DNA of 64,000 bases from Tyto alba (taxonomy: Eukaryota > Chordata > Aves > Strigiformes > Tytonidae), in the NCBI RefSeq assembly GCF_018691265.1, contig NW_024881313.1, positions 3,898,501 through 3,962,500 of the forward strand, read 5' to 3'. Made by a program: the position numbers and the translations under genes. Positions 38,843 through 51,381 of the stretch are shown one piece after another. The notes beneath the pieces were generated by a model. That model saw only the letters and a program-made list of their open reading frames with translations, ran no database searches and had not been told where the DNA came from. Numbering within the stretch: the first letter of the stretch is position 1; the number at the start of each line of letters is the position of its first letter.

Positions 38843-40013
38843 CTGGGGAGGGGGTGAGGGCACAGAGACAACACACATTCATTTTTCCATCCGAGTTACA
38901 AGCCCGGGCTGGGTGGCGCTCCTGGAAAAGGGATGTACCACTACAGCAGCAATACTAACCACCTGAGGCATGCACAAATCCCAGGATTTCACAGCACACA
39001 GTTATCCAACACACTTTGTTTTCTGATCTTTTGCAGTTTTTGTTATATTTTTTTTTAAGCCAGCTTCTCTGGTATCGACCTGACTTCAGGAGCTGGGACC
39101 TTGAAAAAAGTCCAAGACCTTAATGATTATGAAACCAAGGTCGGGATAAAAAGTCTGATATCTTAAGGTCTATAAAATCAGTTGGGATGCTTAAATGCTT
39201 TATTTGCCCCATCAGGAATCAAAATTGGAGTACAGTGCACTGCAGCACAGAAAATCTAATTCAAGCAACAGTTGATAGGCATGTAATGCAATTATGTATT
39301 TTTTCCTTAGAGTACTGTTAAAGAGACAGATGCACAGTGATGCAGAGGAGACAGAAATGGGCTCTATTTTAAGAAAATGCCGCAATCTAGCAAATATTAA
39401 CCCTGAGGCTCTTCTGAGCCATTCTAAAGCCAAGCAAAGAATTTGTCCCTAAATTGCCACACTCTTAAAATTCATCAGCTAGACAGAATCGGTTCAACAT
39501 TTCCATTAGATGAGATTTTTTGGGGAAAAAAAAAAGTAAAGTTACAAAAGAGTTAACAAACCTTGAAAACCTGCGCCACGCCTGGTCTGTGCCACTGTCA
39601 GGGCACAGTACCGTTTTCGCTGAAGGGGACTGTAATGTTTTCCTTTTTTAACCTTCCTTTTGAGAGTTATTTTAAGGTGCTGGCAGCGCTGTGCCCAGGA
39701 GGACTCTTGCAGGTTTGGAGCTGTGAGGTCAAGCGGGATCCTCCACGGGGGAGCGAGCGTCCATCCGTGTGCATCTCCTTGCAGAAGGGAGGGGTGGGGA
39801 AGGCTAGCTCCGCTGTGCGGGACGCAAACCGGGGCTTTTTTGGTTTTGAGCGGGGCTGGATAAATAAGGGCAGGAGATCGGATGGCTCGGGCGATGTTTG
39901 AGAAGACAGGTTCAAATGATAACAGGACCGACCAGGGGTTCTGGAGGGAAGAATTGGGAACTTTGCTTTCGTGTGAGGAGTGTGGAGACAGTGCAAACAT
40001 ACCAGCTACTTAC
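38843..40013 (-). other. CREB5: CREB5 last intron
   Basis: A complete 1171-nt intron bounded by GTAAGT and CCCCAG on the minus strand. I see no second exon, repeat family or RNA gene in it. It contains a G/C-richer patch at about 39670-39860 and is otherwise AT-rich. Confidence 0.9.
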
Positions 40014-40122
40014 TTAGATATCCTTGCGATTCTTTCTGCATAGCTGTTATCGGACAGTCTTTATGTGTTAACAATAACTGTTTCAGCTGTGCTACCTCAT
40101 TTTTCAGCATGGAAACCTCATT
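40014..40122 (-). CDS. CREB5: CREB5 exon: remainder of leucine zipper
   Basis: This 109-nt exon is too short to show as a long ORF. Read on the minus strand after the acceptor TTTTCTAG, it gives NEVSMLKNEVAQLKQLLLTH, then KDCPITAMQKESQGYL and a single extra base A before the donor GTAAGTAG. It continues the zipper begun in the previous exon: leucines at SML and AQL keep the seven-residue spacing, making five heptad leucines across the junction. The trailing A joins GT of the next exon to make a serine codon, restoring YLSPESSPP as in known CREB5. The zipper mediates dimerisation. The frame and both splice sites agree with the neighbouring exons. Confidence 0.96.
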
Positions 40123-41128
40123 CTAGAAAAGAAAGAGAGGGTTTGGTTTGCCACAAAGCTTAAACCAGGTTCTTCTGCAAAGTTTAAACCCAAGAACACA
40201 GAAACTGCTCCACAATTTCAGACGAACTGAGCGAAAATGGCACTTGGTGCTCGTGTTTATGTTAACATTTGTCCGTGACATTATTTTACACCTTACTCTC
40301 AAGGCGATTTGGCTTTGAGATTTGGTGACATACATTGACAAATGAACTAACTTCACAGCACCGGGGGTGCCTGAGACAATGTTTTAATCCACTTGGGAAA
40401 TACTCTGTCTCTCTGCGTCAGGCCGGGGGGGGGGGCCAGACCCGTGGGGGCAAACGGCAGCCTGCCCTGCTCGGGGGCACGGTGGCAGGGCTGCTGTCAC
40501 CTACAGCGTGTCGCCTACGGCTCCGCCAAAGCCGGCACCGGGGTGCTGCTCACGCCTCTGTGTTTTGGGGAGGTCTGTTTTGGGGGACTGCCATTATGCA
40601 AACCGTCCTTCTGCTCTTGGCAGCACGCAGGCACAGCTCTGGATGGGGCAGAAGTACTGCGCCCACCGTAAGAAGGACAGCCCTGTAAGAAAGGCTTTTA
40701 TTATATTCAGGGTATTTTCATCCATCCAGTTCATTTTCCTTACTGGTAGACCGATCTATTTATGCTCCTATCTCTCTGGCTCTGAAGGAGGGTTTAGCTA
40801 CACGCCCTGCTCTGAAGAAGTCTTTTACAGCCGCGTTAATGGCGCTTCCAAAAAAAATCCCCACAAAAAGCAGTGACAAAAAAAGAAAATAAATACAACT
40901 CCATCTAGTGAAGGCTTCTAAATCCCAAGACAGCTTTTTCCTGGCTTATCCTGCTAGGATGTAATTATTTCTTTAATTGAAGCACACACATCTTGATTAA
41001 TCAGCTTTGATTATGCCCGTGCTGTGCGGGGGCAGCCCCGAGGGCGGCGAGGCCCCGCCGGCACTGCCAGCCCCTCGGAGCACAAAGAGCCCCTCTGTGT
41101 CCTCGGGGGCGCAGACAGTGGCTCGCAC
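40123..41128 (-). other. CREB5: CREB5 intron splitting the leucine zipper
   Basis: A complete 1006-nt intron with donor GTGCGA and acceptor TTTTCTAG on the minus strand. It falls after the third zipper leucine in phase 0. It contains a run of G at about 40425-40435 and a moderately GC-rich middle part. No other element is recognised. Confidence 0.9.
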
Positions 41129-41356
41129 CTGAAGCTGCATGTTTGTCTGGGTGAGCTCTTCTGCTTTCTTTTCCAGTGACATCACCCAGACCTTCCTCTT
41201 CTGTCTGCAGCGCGTGGCGGCAGCTCGGTTCCTTTCCAGAAATTTCCGCCTCCTCTCATCCGGGTCTTCGTCCACCACCCTCCTCCGGCGACCGCCGGTC
41301 GGCTGCGGCGGCTGTATCGTCTGCGTGGGCTGCATCTGCTGCGCCGCCGGCGAGAC
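41129..41356 (-). CDS. CREB5: CREB5 exon: bZIP basic region and first zipper heptads
   Basis: This 228-nt exon codes for 76 residues, VSPAAQQMQPTQTIQPPQ to TNMQLQ, in phase 0 at both ends. It carries the bZIP DNA-binding signature: an arginine-rich lead-in (GGRRRRVVDEDPDERRRKF) and the NRAAATRCR motif (the family N-x-x-A-A-x-x-C-R), then KRKVWVMSLEKK. The first leucine-zipper leucines are at SL, EEL and MQL, spaced by seven. The family binds CRE (TGACGTCA) as homodimers or with JUN or ATF2, in the nucleus. The acceptor is CCCCAG|GTCTCG and the donor is CTTCAG|GTGCGA. The sequence matches CREB5 rather than ATF2 or ATF7 through the PTQTIQPPQPTGG lead-in and the flanking exons. The arrangement of exons and phases shows no sign of a processed copy. 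Confidence 0.97.
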
Positions 41357-43044
41357 CTGGGGGGGGAAGAAGAGGTTTGGCAGGGGGTGCTGAGGGGGGG
41401 GGAAGGTTACCCAGGGGGATGCGGCAGAGGGAAGGGAAATCTCGCACGCTCGTCCCGCTCCCCGGCGAGGTCTGCAACAGGCGCAAGGCAAAAAGCTGTG
41501 CCAGATGCCACTGAAATTAGCTGCTGGCAAATGCTTACCGTGGTCAAAGGGGAGATTTTTTTTTGAAACGATCCTCTGAATATTAGTAGGGAAAATATTT
41601 TTCCCCTTACAGTTAGCTATTAAAAACATTCACTTAGGTACTTTCTCTGCCACCACCTATTTCAAACCTGAAATGTCAAATTTCTCCCAGCAACTGTTTT
41701 AATCGAAGCAGAGGACTGTAGTGGCCTTGTTTTTGTCTCCCTCTCTTTTTCTTTTCCAATTGCCTCCGAAATTTTAGGACTTTTCTGTTTCGTATTTTAC
41801 CACCTCCGAAGATGGGAGCTGCAGCACTCTTTGCGGCTGAGTGGAGCTGGGAAGCCGCGGACTGGGATCACACAAGGCCAGCAGACCTCAGTGCCCCTCA
41901 GCTGGGGGCAAATGAAAGGAGCTAGGTACCTGAACTCAAACTTACATTTTGGTATCCCTGCACTGCATGGAGAAGGGATATTTCCCTTACCAGGTGCTTC
42001 CATTTGACCCCCCTGGATGCTAAACTTTTTATTCAGCAGCCTGATTTTGGCAGCAGAGGCACACCACATCCAGCCCCACTGCTATGAAAGTATGGAAGAA
42101 ATATGCATTTATGCTTTTTCAAGTGCAGGAGAGTATCAGTCCTGCTCTTGAGAGTGACTGGCCCATGCCATTACAGAAAAGGCACATGGTGGGGGCAGCC
42201 CCACACAGTCCGTGCTCCGACTCCTGGGCGGACGAGACACGTGCCCACACCACTGTCAGGAACCAGCATCAGGCTGAGCATTCTGCTGACTGGGAATAGC
42301 CAGCTTTTGGAGAGCCTCCCTGCCTCGCTGCGACGCCCAGGCCACGGGGCTCTGGATTGTGCTGGGGGGCTCGGGAGCCCGACCGACAGGTCCCATTGCT
42401 CGCGCCCAGCCGGAGCCGCTGCTGCTGCTCGTGTTGCTGCCGCCGCGCCGGCACAGTCTGGAACAGTCTGGAAACCTGAATTGTTGACTCAAAATTCACC
42501 CTCTTGTACTGGCAAAGGCCCAAACCTCCAAGGTGCTTCCTTTTGACTCCAGGGAGTGGACGTGCTCAGTGCTTTGTCAGACTGAGCACTGAATTTCAAT
42601 TGCAGCAATTAACATGTGTTTGCCTAACACCTCTGTCTGTCTCAATTAAAATGATACTATCGTCTTGCAAGGTCGCTTTTCTGTCTAGAATCTCACCACA
42701 AACTGCAAGGAAGAGCTTGTTCCCTCCCCCAGCTGACTTGTGTCAATTAAAGTGGCAATTTTATGTGTAATTATTCTGTGCATCTGATAACACTTTTTGC
42801 ATAAAGCCAGATTTATTCCCAGCTTTATGTTGCACAGTCAGGGAATCTCTCTTGCAGGAACAGAAAAATGTCTTTAAAAAATAACCTTCTAAAAATACAT
42901 AAGCCGCCCCACAATTCTGACTGATTTTTAAAATTTCAACTTGTATTAACTCCATAAGTTTGCTGGTAAAACCTCCAGCCCTCTGTCCACACCGGGGGTT
43001 GGAGTCCCAGGGCTACGGCAGCTGCTGTGGCTGCAGCCGCCAGC

Positions 43045-43159
43045 GCCGCGCAGGACCGCTGGCTAGTACCACGCAGGACCACCGGCCAGCACCACGCAGG
43101 ACCGCTGGCCAGCACCACGCAGGACCACTGGCCAGCACCACGCAGGACCACCGGCCAGC
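43045..43159. repeat. 23-bp minisatellite, five copies
   Basis: Five tandem units start at 43045, 43068, 43091, 43114 and 43137. The core is ACCACGCAGGACC followed by NCNGGCCAGC (variable AC or GC, C or T). Units 2 to 5 differ at one to three positions, and unit 1 is more diverged. It lies in the intron between the His-rich and basic-region exons. The period is not a multiple of three and the array is not coding. Confidence 0.93.
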
Positions 43160-44865
43160 CATGGCCCCCATTCCCACCAGCATCCCCGGGGTGCTGCCGG
43201 GCGATCGCTGCCTTGGGATGCCAGCTGCTCCCGTCCTCCGGCGCTGGGCATGCCGCCACTTTAGCAATGTGTCGGAGTGCAGAGGCCATTCATTTTCTCA
43301 CATATGACACCTTTCCGGACTTCAGACATCTGTTGCTTACGTTTCCAGACACCAAAAGCTTTCCTTATCCCATTTCTCTCCTTTTTCATTCATCTTTAAG
43401 AATTCTCGTTTCTTAACTTTCTCAGTGGGGTCTGCTACACAGGCAGAAAAAAGGTAACTATACATTTTATTTTCTTTTTTCCCCTTATGGTCATTTTCTC
43501 CTGAATAACTAGTGAGTCTTTTTGTTTTCAGAATGTATCAGTCGGTCTTTGGGCAGTCAGAGTGCACTTTCAGAACAACAACATCTCTCCATCTCTGGCA
43601 GATATTAATGATAAAGGTTGACATTACATCACTAATAATGTCACATGGGATAATCAACTGACTCTTACTAGGTAGCTCTTAACCCTGAAATCTGTTGGGC
43701 TATATCTTAGTAACTGTCCAAGCATCATTCTCTGGCAGGATTTCACTGCCCTGCCTAGGGACATAAGAAAGAAAATGAACGTATGTTAAAATTGAGGTTA
43801 ATAGCTTTTTTTTTTCAGAGGATGCAAATCATGTATCCGTAATGAAGACAAACGGAGCACAGCTAAGAGAATGAAACATCCAAACCCCTATTCTGCTTAA
43901 GCTATCGCTCTGGCAAGTTTGATATGAAGAAACTTTCATGGAACCAACACAAGAATAATAGTATAATTTCTGTAGTAGTTGAGGCAACATAGCCTACAAC
44001 TTGATAAGGTATTTCACTTTTTCAGAATAATACCTATCAGAAGTCGATTTCTACTTTTACGCTTGATCCAATATTTCTCTCTGTTTTCTGCAACTTACCA
44101 CAAAACTAAAACTCGTTCCTCATTCTATGAAAGCATAATTCATTGGGCTCCCGTGTATCAAAATGGTAGCTGAAAAGCATGAAATGATTTCTGACGTTAC
44201 AGAGGTTGTGGTGTAGAATAACAATAGTCTCGGCATGGGAGCACATGGCTTACAGCAGTGTGGGCCATGCTGTCATTTGGCAGGTGTTTTGGAAGGGAGG
44301 AATCTGGCTCAGAAGAATAAGGAGGTTAATAATTAGTAAAACGCACCATAAAATTAATGTCTGTTAGAGCAATCTGACCCCCAAAGAGGCCATTACCATG
44401 GGGACCATGGAAGAGCTCAGAAAGTAATAACCATGTGGTTATTAGACAGCAAACCCTTCCTTTCTCCCCGCTGATGCATCTGTTCAGAAACGACCGCCGC
44501 CTTCGCACCACGGGAGCAGACGCGCAGCAAGAGCTGCCCGGGGAAGCCGCTGACCCCGGGATTCCTTCTCCATCGCCCTCCGTTCCCATCCTCTTGGTGA
44601 CCACACCTACGGACCAGGTGAAGACCTCCTTGATCCCTGAGGGGGCCTGCTGCCTCCGGGGGCAGGCCGTGGGTGCCAAAGCTCACGGGACAGCCCAGGC
44701 CCAGCTCCAGAGACACAGGGTGGCTCTGACGGGGGTTTGTGGCTGCCAGGCGGCCCACCTACCCCGGTGCCCATATCTCTTCTTGCCCGCCGGCGAGTCT
44801 TTTGGGGTGCCGAGCTAACAGGGGACACAAAGCACAGGTCTCGGCTGTCCTGAGTGGAATGTGTG

Positions 44866-44912
44866 AGAAAGACGCGGACCTGCTTGTGAGGGTCCAGAGG
44901 AGGGCCACTGCC
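44866..44912 (+). mobile_element. Short CR1-like fragment
   Basis: The stretch GAGAAAGACGCGGACCTGCT followed by a gap and GAGGGTCCAGAGGAGGGCCAC resembles the sense strand of the CR1 pol 3' region (the part encoding roughly MDLLERVQRRATK). It covers less than 50 bp and is diverged, so it is a scrap of an old copy, in an intron of CREB5 and antisense to the gene. A chance match is possible. Confidence 0.45.
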
Positions 44913-46619
44913 TCACTGATCTGATCCTTAAATCTGGGAGGTTTTCTCTGGCAGCTGTTTTCTCCTCACCTGTTAAAAGTGGTAATACGGATGTTTTGCA
45001 GCGGTGCTCTATACCATGGTATCTGACTCCCTCACCTGCACTAACACGTTTAACCTCCCAACCCCTCGGTGGGGTGTCAGTATTACCACCCGTGTTTTAA
45101 AAGCCTTAGAGAGGTTAAGTGACTCGCTCCATCTCATCCATGGAGTCCTCAGTCGGCTAAAGCACAACTTTACCCCTACTCTCTCATGGATCTCCAAGAC
45201 AGCTATCAGGCTACTTTTGCTTTCTCTGTTACGAGATAATGTCTTTTTATTGGAGTTTTTAAACAACTCAAAGGAAAATAACTCATTAACAGATGGGAAA
45301 ATAATTGAATTCACAAAGTAAAAACTGAACTAAACTTAGGAAAGCTCTGGACATCTTCTCACAGGGGAGTCTGCTGCTCTCTTATTTAGACTGTTTCTCT
45401 AAAGCTGACAATTCATTTTACATTAGCAAATGCTTTAGGGAAATCCCATGTGCTTGCAGCCTCTGCAATAATAAAGCTAGATGTTAGTAAATAGTTAATG
45501 GTGTGGGACACTGGGATGTCAGCCAAATCCTCTCATTTACTTTAATGTTTTCTAAGAGCTTGTCTGAAAGGTATTTGCAAGCAACACAATACTTCACAGA
45601 TTGAACTTCTTATGGCTGGCACTCCTCTTTGTCCTCATTCTAGGCACTGACTGCTTGCCCTCCTTAAATTTGCTCCCCAGACCTGACATGTTACAGTCAC
45701 TGCCCCAGAGCTTTATTTTTCTTGTGAGATCCTGATGCAGAAGTCTATCATCTTACAACATTAATACAACTCCTCTTAAAAATGACTCTGCTGAAGTCCA
45801 TGCTCACTAGTTCATTACTTCAAGGAACATTCAGTTCAGATACTGAATTGTCCAAACTGTTGAAGCCAATATACCTGGTCCAAAAACTGAGACCTCCATT
45901 TCGTTCAGTGGAAACTTCTCAGCATCAGAATCCAATTCAAAATTGCCTTCCTGGTTTAAATATCTCACCTTGGACTGGCTTCACCATCTTTTTCTCCTGT
46001 CATAACACCCACCAACTATTGCCCTCACTTTCAGCTAATCTTGGCTTCCTCTCACACTCTGCAGATGGGGGGCTGCTATCCTCTTCACAGGATCTGGATC
46101 CTTTCTTCTCTAAGCCAGTGCATCTTACCTTCGAACTACCTCTACTATCTCCAGTCTTGAACACACCCACACACACCCACCAGTGCAATTTTACTTCACT
46201 AAAGCTTGTGCTGTGTATTTTTGCAGGTAAAACACATACAGCTCATTAAATCTTGGCCTGAGAACTTCAGGTTCAAGCACATGAAGCAACACATGTAATA
46301 TGCTAATCTCCAAAATAAACCTCATCCATAAAAGGATCTGTGGCAATTTGCAGAGCTTAGAGCGCTGAAAAACCTTGGAGCTCCTTATAAAGCAAGATAT
46401 TACCAATGTCTAGCAAATTAAGCATCAAAACAAGTTGTTGCTTCACCCTGTTTTCTGAACAAAGTTTGCTCTTCCCCACCAGCAGTAGCAGACATTTACG
46501 AGTAGCCCGAGGGGCTCGTATCTAACAAGACATGCGTGCAAGAAGAAACAATACAGGGATCAGATTTGAATTCCACGTAACAGCCGAACTCAGCGAGGCA
46601 GCGGGGCATGAAGGTCTAC

Positions 46620-46943
46620 CTGTGCTTGTCCGCCTGAGTGCAGCGGGGGGTGCGGCGAGGTCTGGTGGTGTGCCGGGTGTGCGTGAAGGTGCGAGTGGGA
46701 GTGGTGGTGGGGATGATTCTGCTGGTGATGAGGCTGAGGATGAGGATGGTGCGCCGGATGCTGGTGCTGGTGCGGGTATGAGTGATGAGGTGGCAGCGTC
46801 TGATGCTGATGAGGATGTGAGTGCATATGATGGTGTGGCGTCTGGTCCTGCCGTGAGCTCATCATTTCCATCATGTGGCCCATGGTGTTCATATTCCCGT
46901 TCGACATGGCGGCAGGGTGATGAGTCAGTGCTGCCTTCAGCCT
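46620..46943 (-). CDS. CREB5: CREB5 histidine-rich coding exon (partial gene)
   Basis: This 324-nt exon codes for 108 residues in phase 0 at both ends. It opens with RLKAALTHHPAAMSNGN, continues through a Met-rich stretch (MNTMGHMMEMM), then an extended His/Pro/Gln region with many HPH, HQH and HHP units, and ends in SGGQAQ. I recognise this as the His-rich segment of CREB5, which separates the N-terminal transactivation part from the bZIP. The acceptor is CTTCCAG|AGGCTG on the minus strand and the donor is CACAG|GTAGAC. The reading frame joins directly to VSPAAQQ of the next exon, as in mammalian CREB5. The segment is low-complexity and probably disordered. An in-frame ATG at 46905-46907 is internal to the protein and should not be taken as the gene start. 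The exons coding for the N-terminus lie beyond the right edge of the window. Confidence 0.95.
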
Positions 46944-49468
46944 CTGGAAGAGAACAAGGCAGAAAATTCAACATTCGTACGTGATCATCTGAGCAATCAG
47001 AATAAGATTTCTGATCTTGTAGCAATGGTGCCTTGTCCTGTGTTTTGAGATTTGTTTAGTTCTTCTCTTGCTGTTCCCTTGATAAAAGGCATTTTATTTC
47101 AGTTTGAGAGAGAACATATTATTGGCTCGAATCTAGTTTTCCATTGTAAATATGTAAAGATAGAAACATCTGAACTGAAATTTAACAGTTACACGTTTCC
47201 TACTGTGCTGCTGAGGAAAAATAACTGGCTCTTACCCTTTTATCTCTTTGGCCAGCTCAGTAGTGTTAGCTTCACCAAGCTTGTATTCTTGCAACTTTTA
47301 AAAAGGAAAGTCTGATTAAAATAAAGGTGAAACAAAGTTCCTCTCTTGTTTTTACTATAGATATTATTTAAAAGACTAATTGATAAATATATTGCATTGT
47401 CATGTCTTTCGAATTCAGGCTCAGATATATTCTACAGTTGTACTAGCATCCATCTTTCACCAGAAAGACAGGAAAATAATGAGGGTGGCTGCAATGTGAC
47501 CGTCTTCCTTTGCTGGAAAGTTCAAACATCTGCTGTGTTGTTGTTGCAAGCTAAACCCTTTCTCTGTTTTGTACTCCTTGTGTTTTGTACTGTGACTGGA
47601 TCGGGCCCCAGAATCCTGACCGGGGCAAAAATCAATGGAATTCATTCACTTTTACCTGAACGCCACCAAAGGGCAAGGAGAAGGGCTGCCACGTTTTGGA
47701 AGGCAAGATAGAGCCCTTGTGTACTAAGGCTATAGCTGAAATACAGAACAAAAAAGGTTCCTTTTCAGTGCAATTACAGGGTCGGCCCAAAGCTGGGAGC
47801 TGTACTGGCATACAGACACCTCGCTGGTGTCATCCTACCCTTGGACTGCTGAAATCACCGGCGTCCTGGAAGAGTGTGACAAAGGTGGAGCCTGACAGAT
47901 GTCAGCTGGGAGAAGGGCCCCTTCCAAACCCACAGAAACCTCCTTTGCATCCACGGTTCTGCGTCTTGCTCCAAGTAGAACATTCTTTACAGGCAGCCAC
48001 CCAAGACCTCTTTACCTCTTTATATTTTTGAATAAGTCAACGTAAGCTTGGTTTACTCTCACTAATGCGAGTAATTACTCGGCAGAAAATGGTAAGATAA
48101 AAATGGAAGGAAGGAGGTCCACGGTATCACTTGATGCCTGACCAACATGATCTGAATAACCCATCAACTAGCTCATAATTCATTATCCATCCAGAGGATG
48201 CAATGAAGGGCAGAGAGCTCATCAGTAAGAGATGCCACCTATAGGACAGCCAGCCAGAAACAGCAGTGGTATGGGGAACAGAAGTGTGCCTTTCCCCATT
48301 GCAATATCTGTAGGTCACAGATGACAGTCAGAAGATCCTACAAGCCAACATGGCTAAAATCTGCCAGTGGAGGAGCAATGGCCAGATTGAACTGCATTTT
48401 GGTTTTGTTTTTAGAGCAAAGAGAGTGACTGCCAGGACACTCGGAACCTACAGACAGGAATTTTAGTCTACTTTATATTGAGATATATCTATCTGTGCAG
48501 CTCCACTGCAAGGCCACAGGTAAAGGCTCCTATGTTTAAAGCTGCTACCCTATTGTGTTTGTGCACCTGGGAGTCAGGAAGAAACAAATTCTTAAGGAGA
48601 AAAAAAAAGTATTAGAGGGAAAAAAGAAGGTTGTGGAAGGGAAAAGGAAGTAACGGGGTCAATTCAGAGTGTCATCATCACATTTTTGTATCCCACATAT
48701 TTTTGCAGACTTAATGAAGGTCATTCCACTGAGATGCTCTAATAGACCCATTAATCCAAATTTGGTGGCTTATTTCACTAAGAATCAATTGGCTGAACAA
48801 GACTGTAAAAAAAAAAAAAAAAAAAAGAAAAGATATATTTGCAAAACACATCAGTGCTTCAGTAGGTGTGAAGGAAAACTAGACTGATGACTTTTAAGAA
48901 GTTTTCTTAAGAAAGCCTATCAAACCTTGACCACACTATGGCATGTGTCACAACGTGATGATCTTCTCAAAAAGAAATCGAGGAGGTTAAATACCTCCTT
49001 CCTTACCTCTAAAATCAGAATGGAGCTCAGTCTAGGATCAGTAGCAGTAACCCACCCTGGGTATAAAATGGAGGATTTGAGCAGCTGTCGTCCTTAACGT
49101 TTCCAAATTCAAGTGCTACCCTGGTTACTGCAAGCACCTCTTCACAATGCTCAGAATAACTTGTGTTACCCAGGAGTATATGAGGAAAAATATGGAAAGC
49201 CACACATGAATAAATCAAGTCATTCTTCTTCAAAACTTGCTACAACCTTTTTCACGGGGCTGAGCCACCACACAGATCTAAGCAAAAGCACCAAGAAAAG
49301 CTGTCGTAACTTTGTTTTCTAAATCAAAATGCATAATAACCAAGCTCTCATTAGCCAGCAGTTTTATGTGATGAATACCTAACAAAATCTACCAATGCTA
49401 TATTTGTCAAAGACTTCTGAAACTGAACTACAGCTTGTCTTATTCTAAACTGCAGACTTTCAAAGCCG

Positions 49469-49534
49469 AAAAAAAAAAAAAAAAAAAAAGAGGGAAAAAC
49501 TTAATCTGCGAATAAACGTTTTTTTTTTTTTTTT
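49469..49534. repeat. A21 run followed by T16 run
   Basis: A21 (49469-49489) and T16 (49519-49534) separated by 29 nt. The two could pair as a long A:T stem with a 29-nt loop. On the minus strand the pair reads in the same order. Confidence 0.9.
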
Positions 49535-49978
49535 CAGCTGTAAAAACTGTGGCTTATTAGTGTGGCGCGACTTCAAGGAGAAAAAATTATTTTGTTTTCT
49601 TTCCATAGCCCCTTCTACCACATCTATTTATTTGAGATAGCAAATCAAGAGAGACAGTGAGAGGTCTGACATGCAGCTGGTTTCAGTCAATAGGGGTCAT
49701 TTCCATTTGGTCTGTGTACTTTACAAGCTCCTTGTTCACTGTTCCCAATGGGAGGGTGGGCCAGCTGCCCTGGATCCCAGTCCTGGTAAGAAACCAGCTC
49801 TCTACCTCACCCTGTCCCAGCACAGCAACAGCCATCGCCTGGCCCTCGCCTCCCTTTAGCTCCCTGCTTAGCTCAGCTCTGCGGCAGCGACAGCCCTGCC
49901 TTTGCACACACCCTGAGCCACTTTTATCTTCCATTAACCAGTTGCTGCTGCCCATCGGAAACGTTTGGGGAACAATAA

Positions 49979-49979
49979 A

Positions 49980-50012
<33 letters not shown>
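49979..50012. repeat. (AT)n-T17 tract
   Basis: About eight AT units followed by T17, in the CREB5 upstream intron. Confidence 0.95.
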
Positions 50013-51381
50013 GCGTTTGGTCTTCAGCGAGATCAATTGGTTTTGGATGCTTTAGTTAGAGCACAGGGAGGGAAAGTCACCGGAACTTGGTGAATTCTTT
50101 GCATTGAGTATGTGTAGAGCTGGAAGGCAGGCTGCTTTTTTTTGTTATTGTTCTTTTTATGTGTGCTAATTGCAAACAGCTGTTTTAGTTTAGCGTCAAA
50201 CAAAACGCGATGGCATCAAAATTGAGCTTACTGGTCTGACTGCGTTAGCAAAACCCAGGGCCCGATCCTGCAGCCGTTCAGTTTTCCAGGAGCTGTGTGA
50301 CTGACTTCACCAGAGCCTGCGGGCACCTGGCAGTTTGCAAATTGGGGCTGAAACAGAGGACTCACTGCCCAGATCTGCTCTCACCAAATCCCAAAATTTC
50401 TGGTAACCTCAGTAGCAGTATTTTTTGGGGCACAATCCCTCTTCTCTCCCTTTTATAGCGCAGTTCTCCAGAAAATCCCCACTAACTTCAAGCCAAGAGG
50501 AAGTTCAGGTGCTCACCTTACCTGGCCTTTGGCCCTTAATGATTATTTTTATTATTTCATCAAAGTAACATAGTGACCAACATCAGCTACAGCTGATTTC
50601 CACTCTATCCTGACATTTCCATTAATAGCTGTCAGTGACACAGACAACATGAGAAATCTTTCACAGAGAATATCCTGCTTTGCCTCTGATCAGGTGAATA
50701 AAGAAAATTCCCTTTTGATCCTACAGGAAGCCAGAAGCACATAAACTCTCATCTTTGACGCTTAAGAGAAAATAGGAGCAGTGGATATTAGTGCTCCACA
50801 TGTATAAGTGTTGTTCCCTGTGCTACTGCTCATGGTAATACCCCTAACTGACACATTTACTCTGAAGCCACCCCACTGAACATCGTATGAAGTTGATACC
50901 TCAAAGATGTTATCATTGTACCTGGAATATTGCGGGTTTTTTAGTTTAGGTTTTTTTTTTTTTAGCTCAGTTTTCACAGAGCTTCCTCCATCTAAAGTCT
51001 GACATCATGGTGCAGTGAATTGCTTGATGTTTCCTTTTATCAATATAGATCATAATTTATTCTCTGAACATCTTTGGGCAAACCCTAAGTCTGCCAAAAA
51101 TGGGTTGCAAGCATTTGAGATCATGAATGAAAAATAATGTCAGCTTCCCTAATACTTCTGTAGTTCAGGATCTTGCTGCTTTCTAATTTTTCTCTATCAT
51201 GACATGTATTTCAAGGTTGCCTTGGTTTTTGCCCCACCTTTCTTTCTCCAAAATTGCTACTGAAAAACAGACAGCATTTTTTTTTCAGTTCGTTAGAAGA
51301 AGTAAAAAAAAACCAATAAATAAAACTGTAAACACTGAGGTTGCTTTTCCCACAACTAAAAACTCATATAATGTTGGGGTT

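Larger units (their letters stand above)
41357..46619 (-). other. CREB5: CREB5 intron between His-rich and basic-region exons
   Basis: A complete 5263-nt intron in phase 0. It holds a 23-bp minisatellite (43045-43159), a short CR1-like scrap (about 44866-44912) and a possible old SINE fragment (about 45080-45130). A GC-rich stretch lies at 42180-42460. The remaining sequence is unique and I recognise nothing coding in it. Confidence 0.9.

Noticed and set aside
45782..46249. 155-residue plus-strand ORF in a CREB5 intron
   Set aside because: Antisense to CREB5, no family resemblance, no splice support.
46532..46984. 150-residue plus-strand acidic ORF
   Set aside because: Antisense shadow of the His-rich coding sequence.
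46522..47025. 167-residue minus-strand ORF over the CREB5 His exon
   Set aside because: Wrong frame relative to the real exon; Ser/Ala/Pro-rich shadow of CAY/CCN codons.
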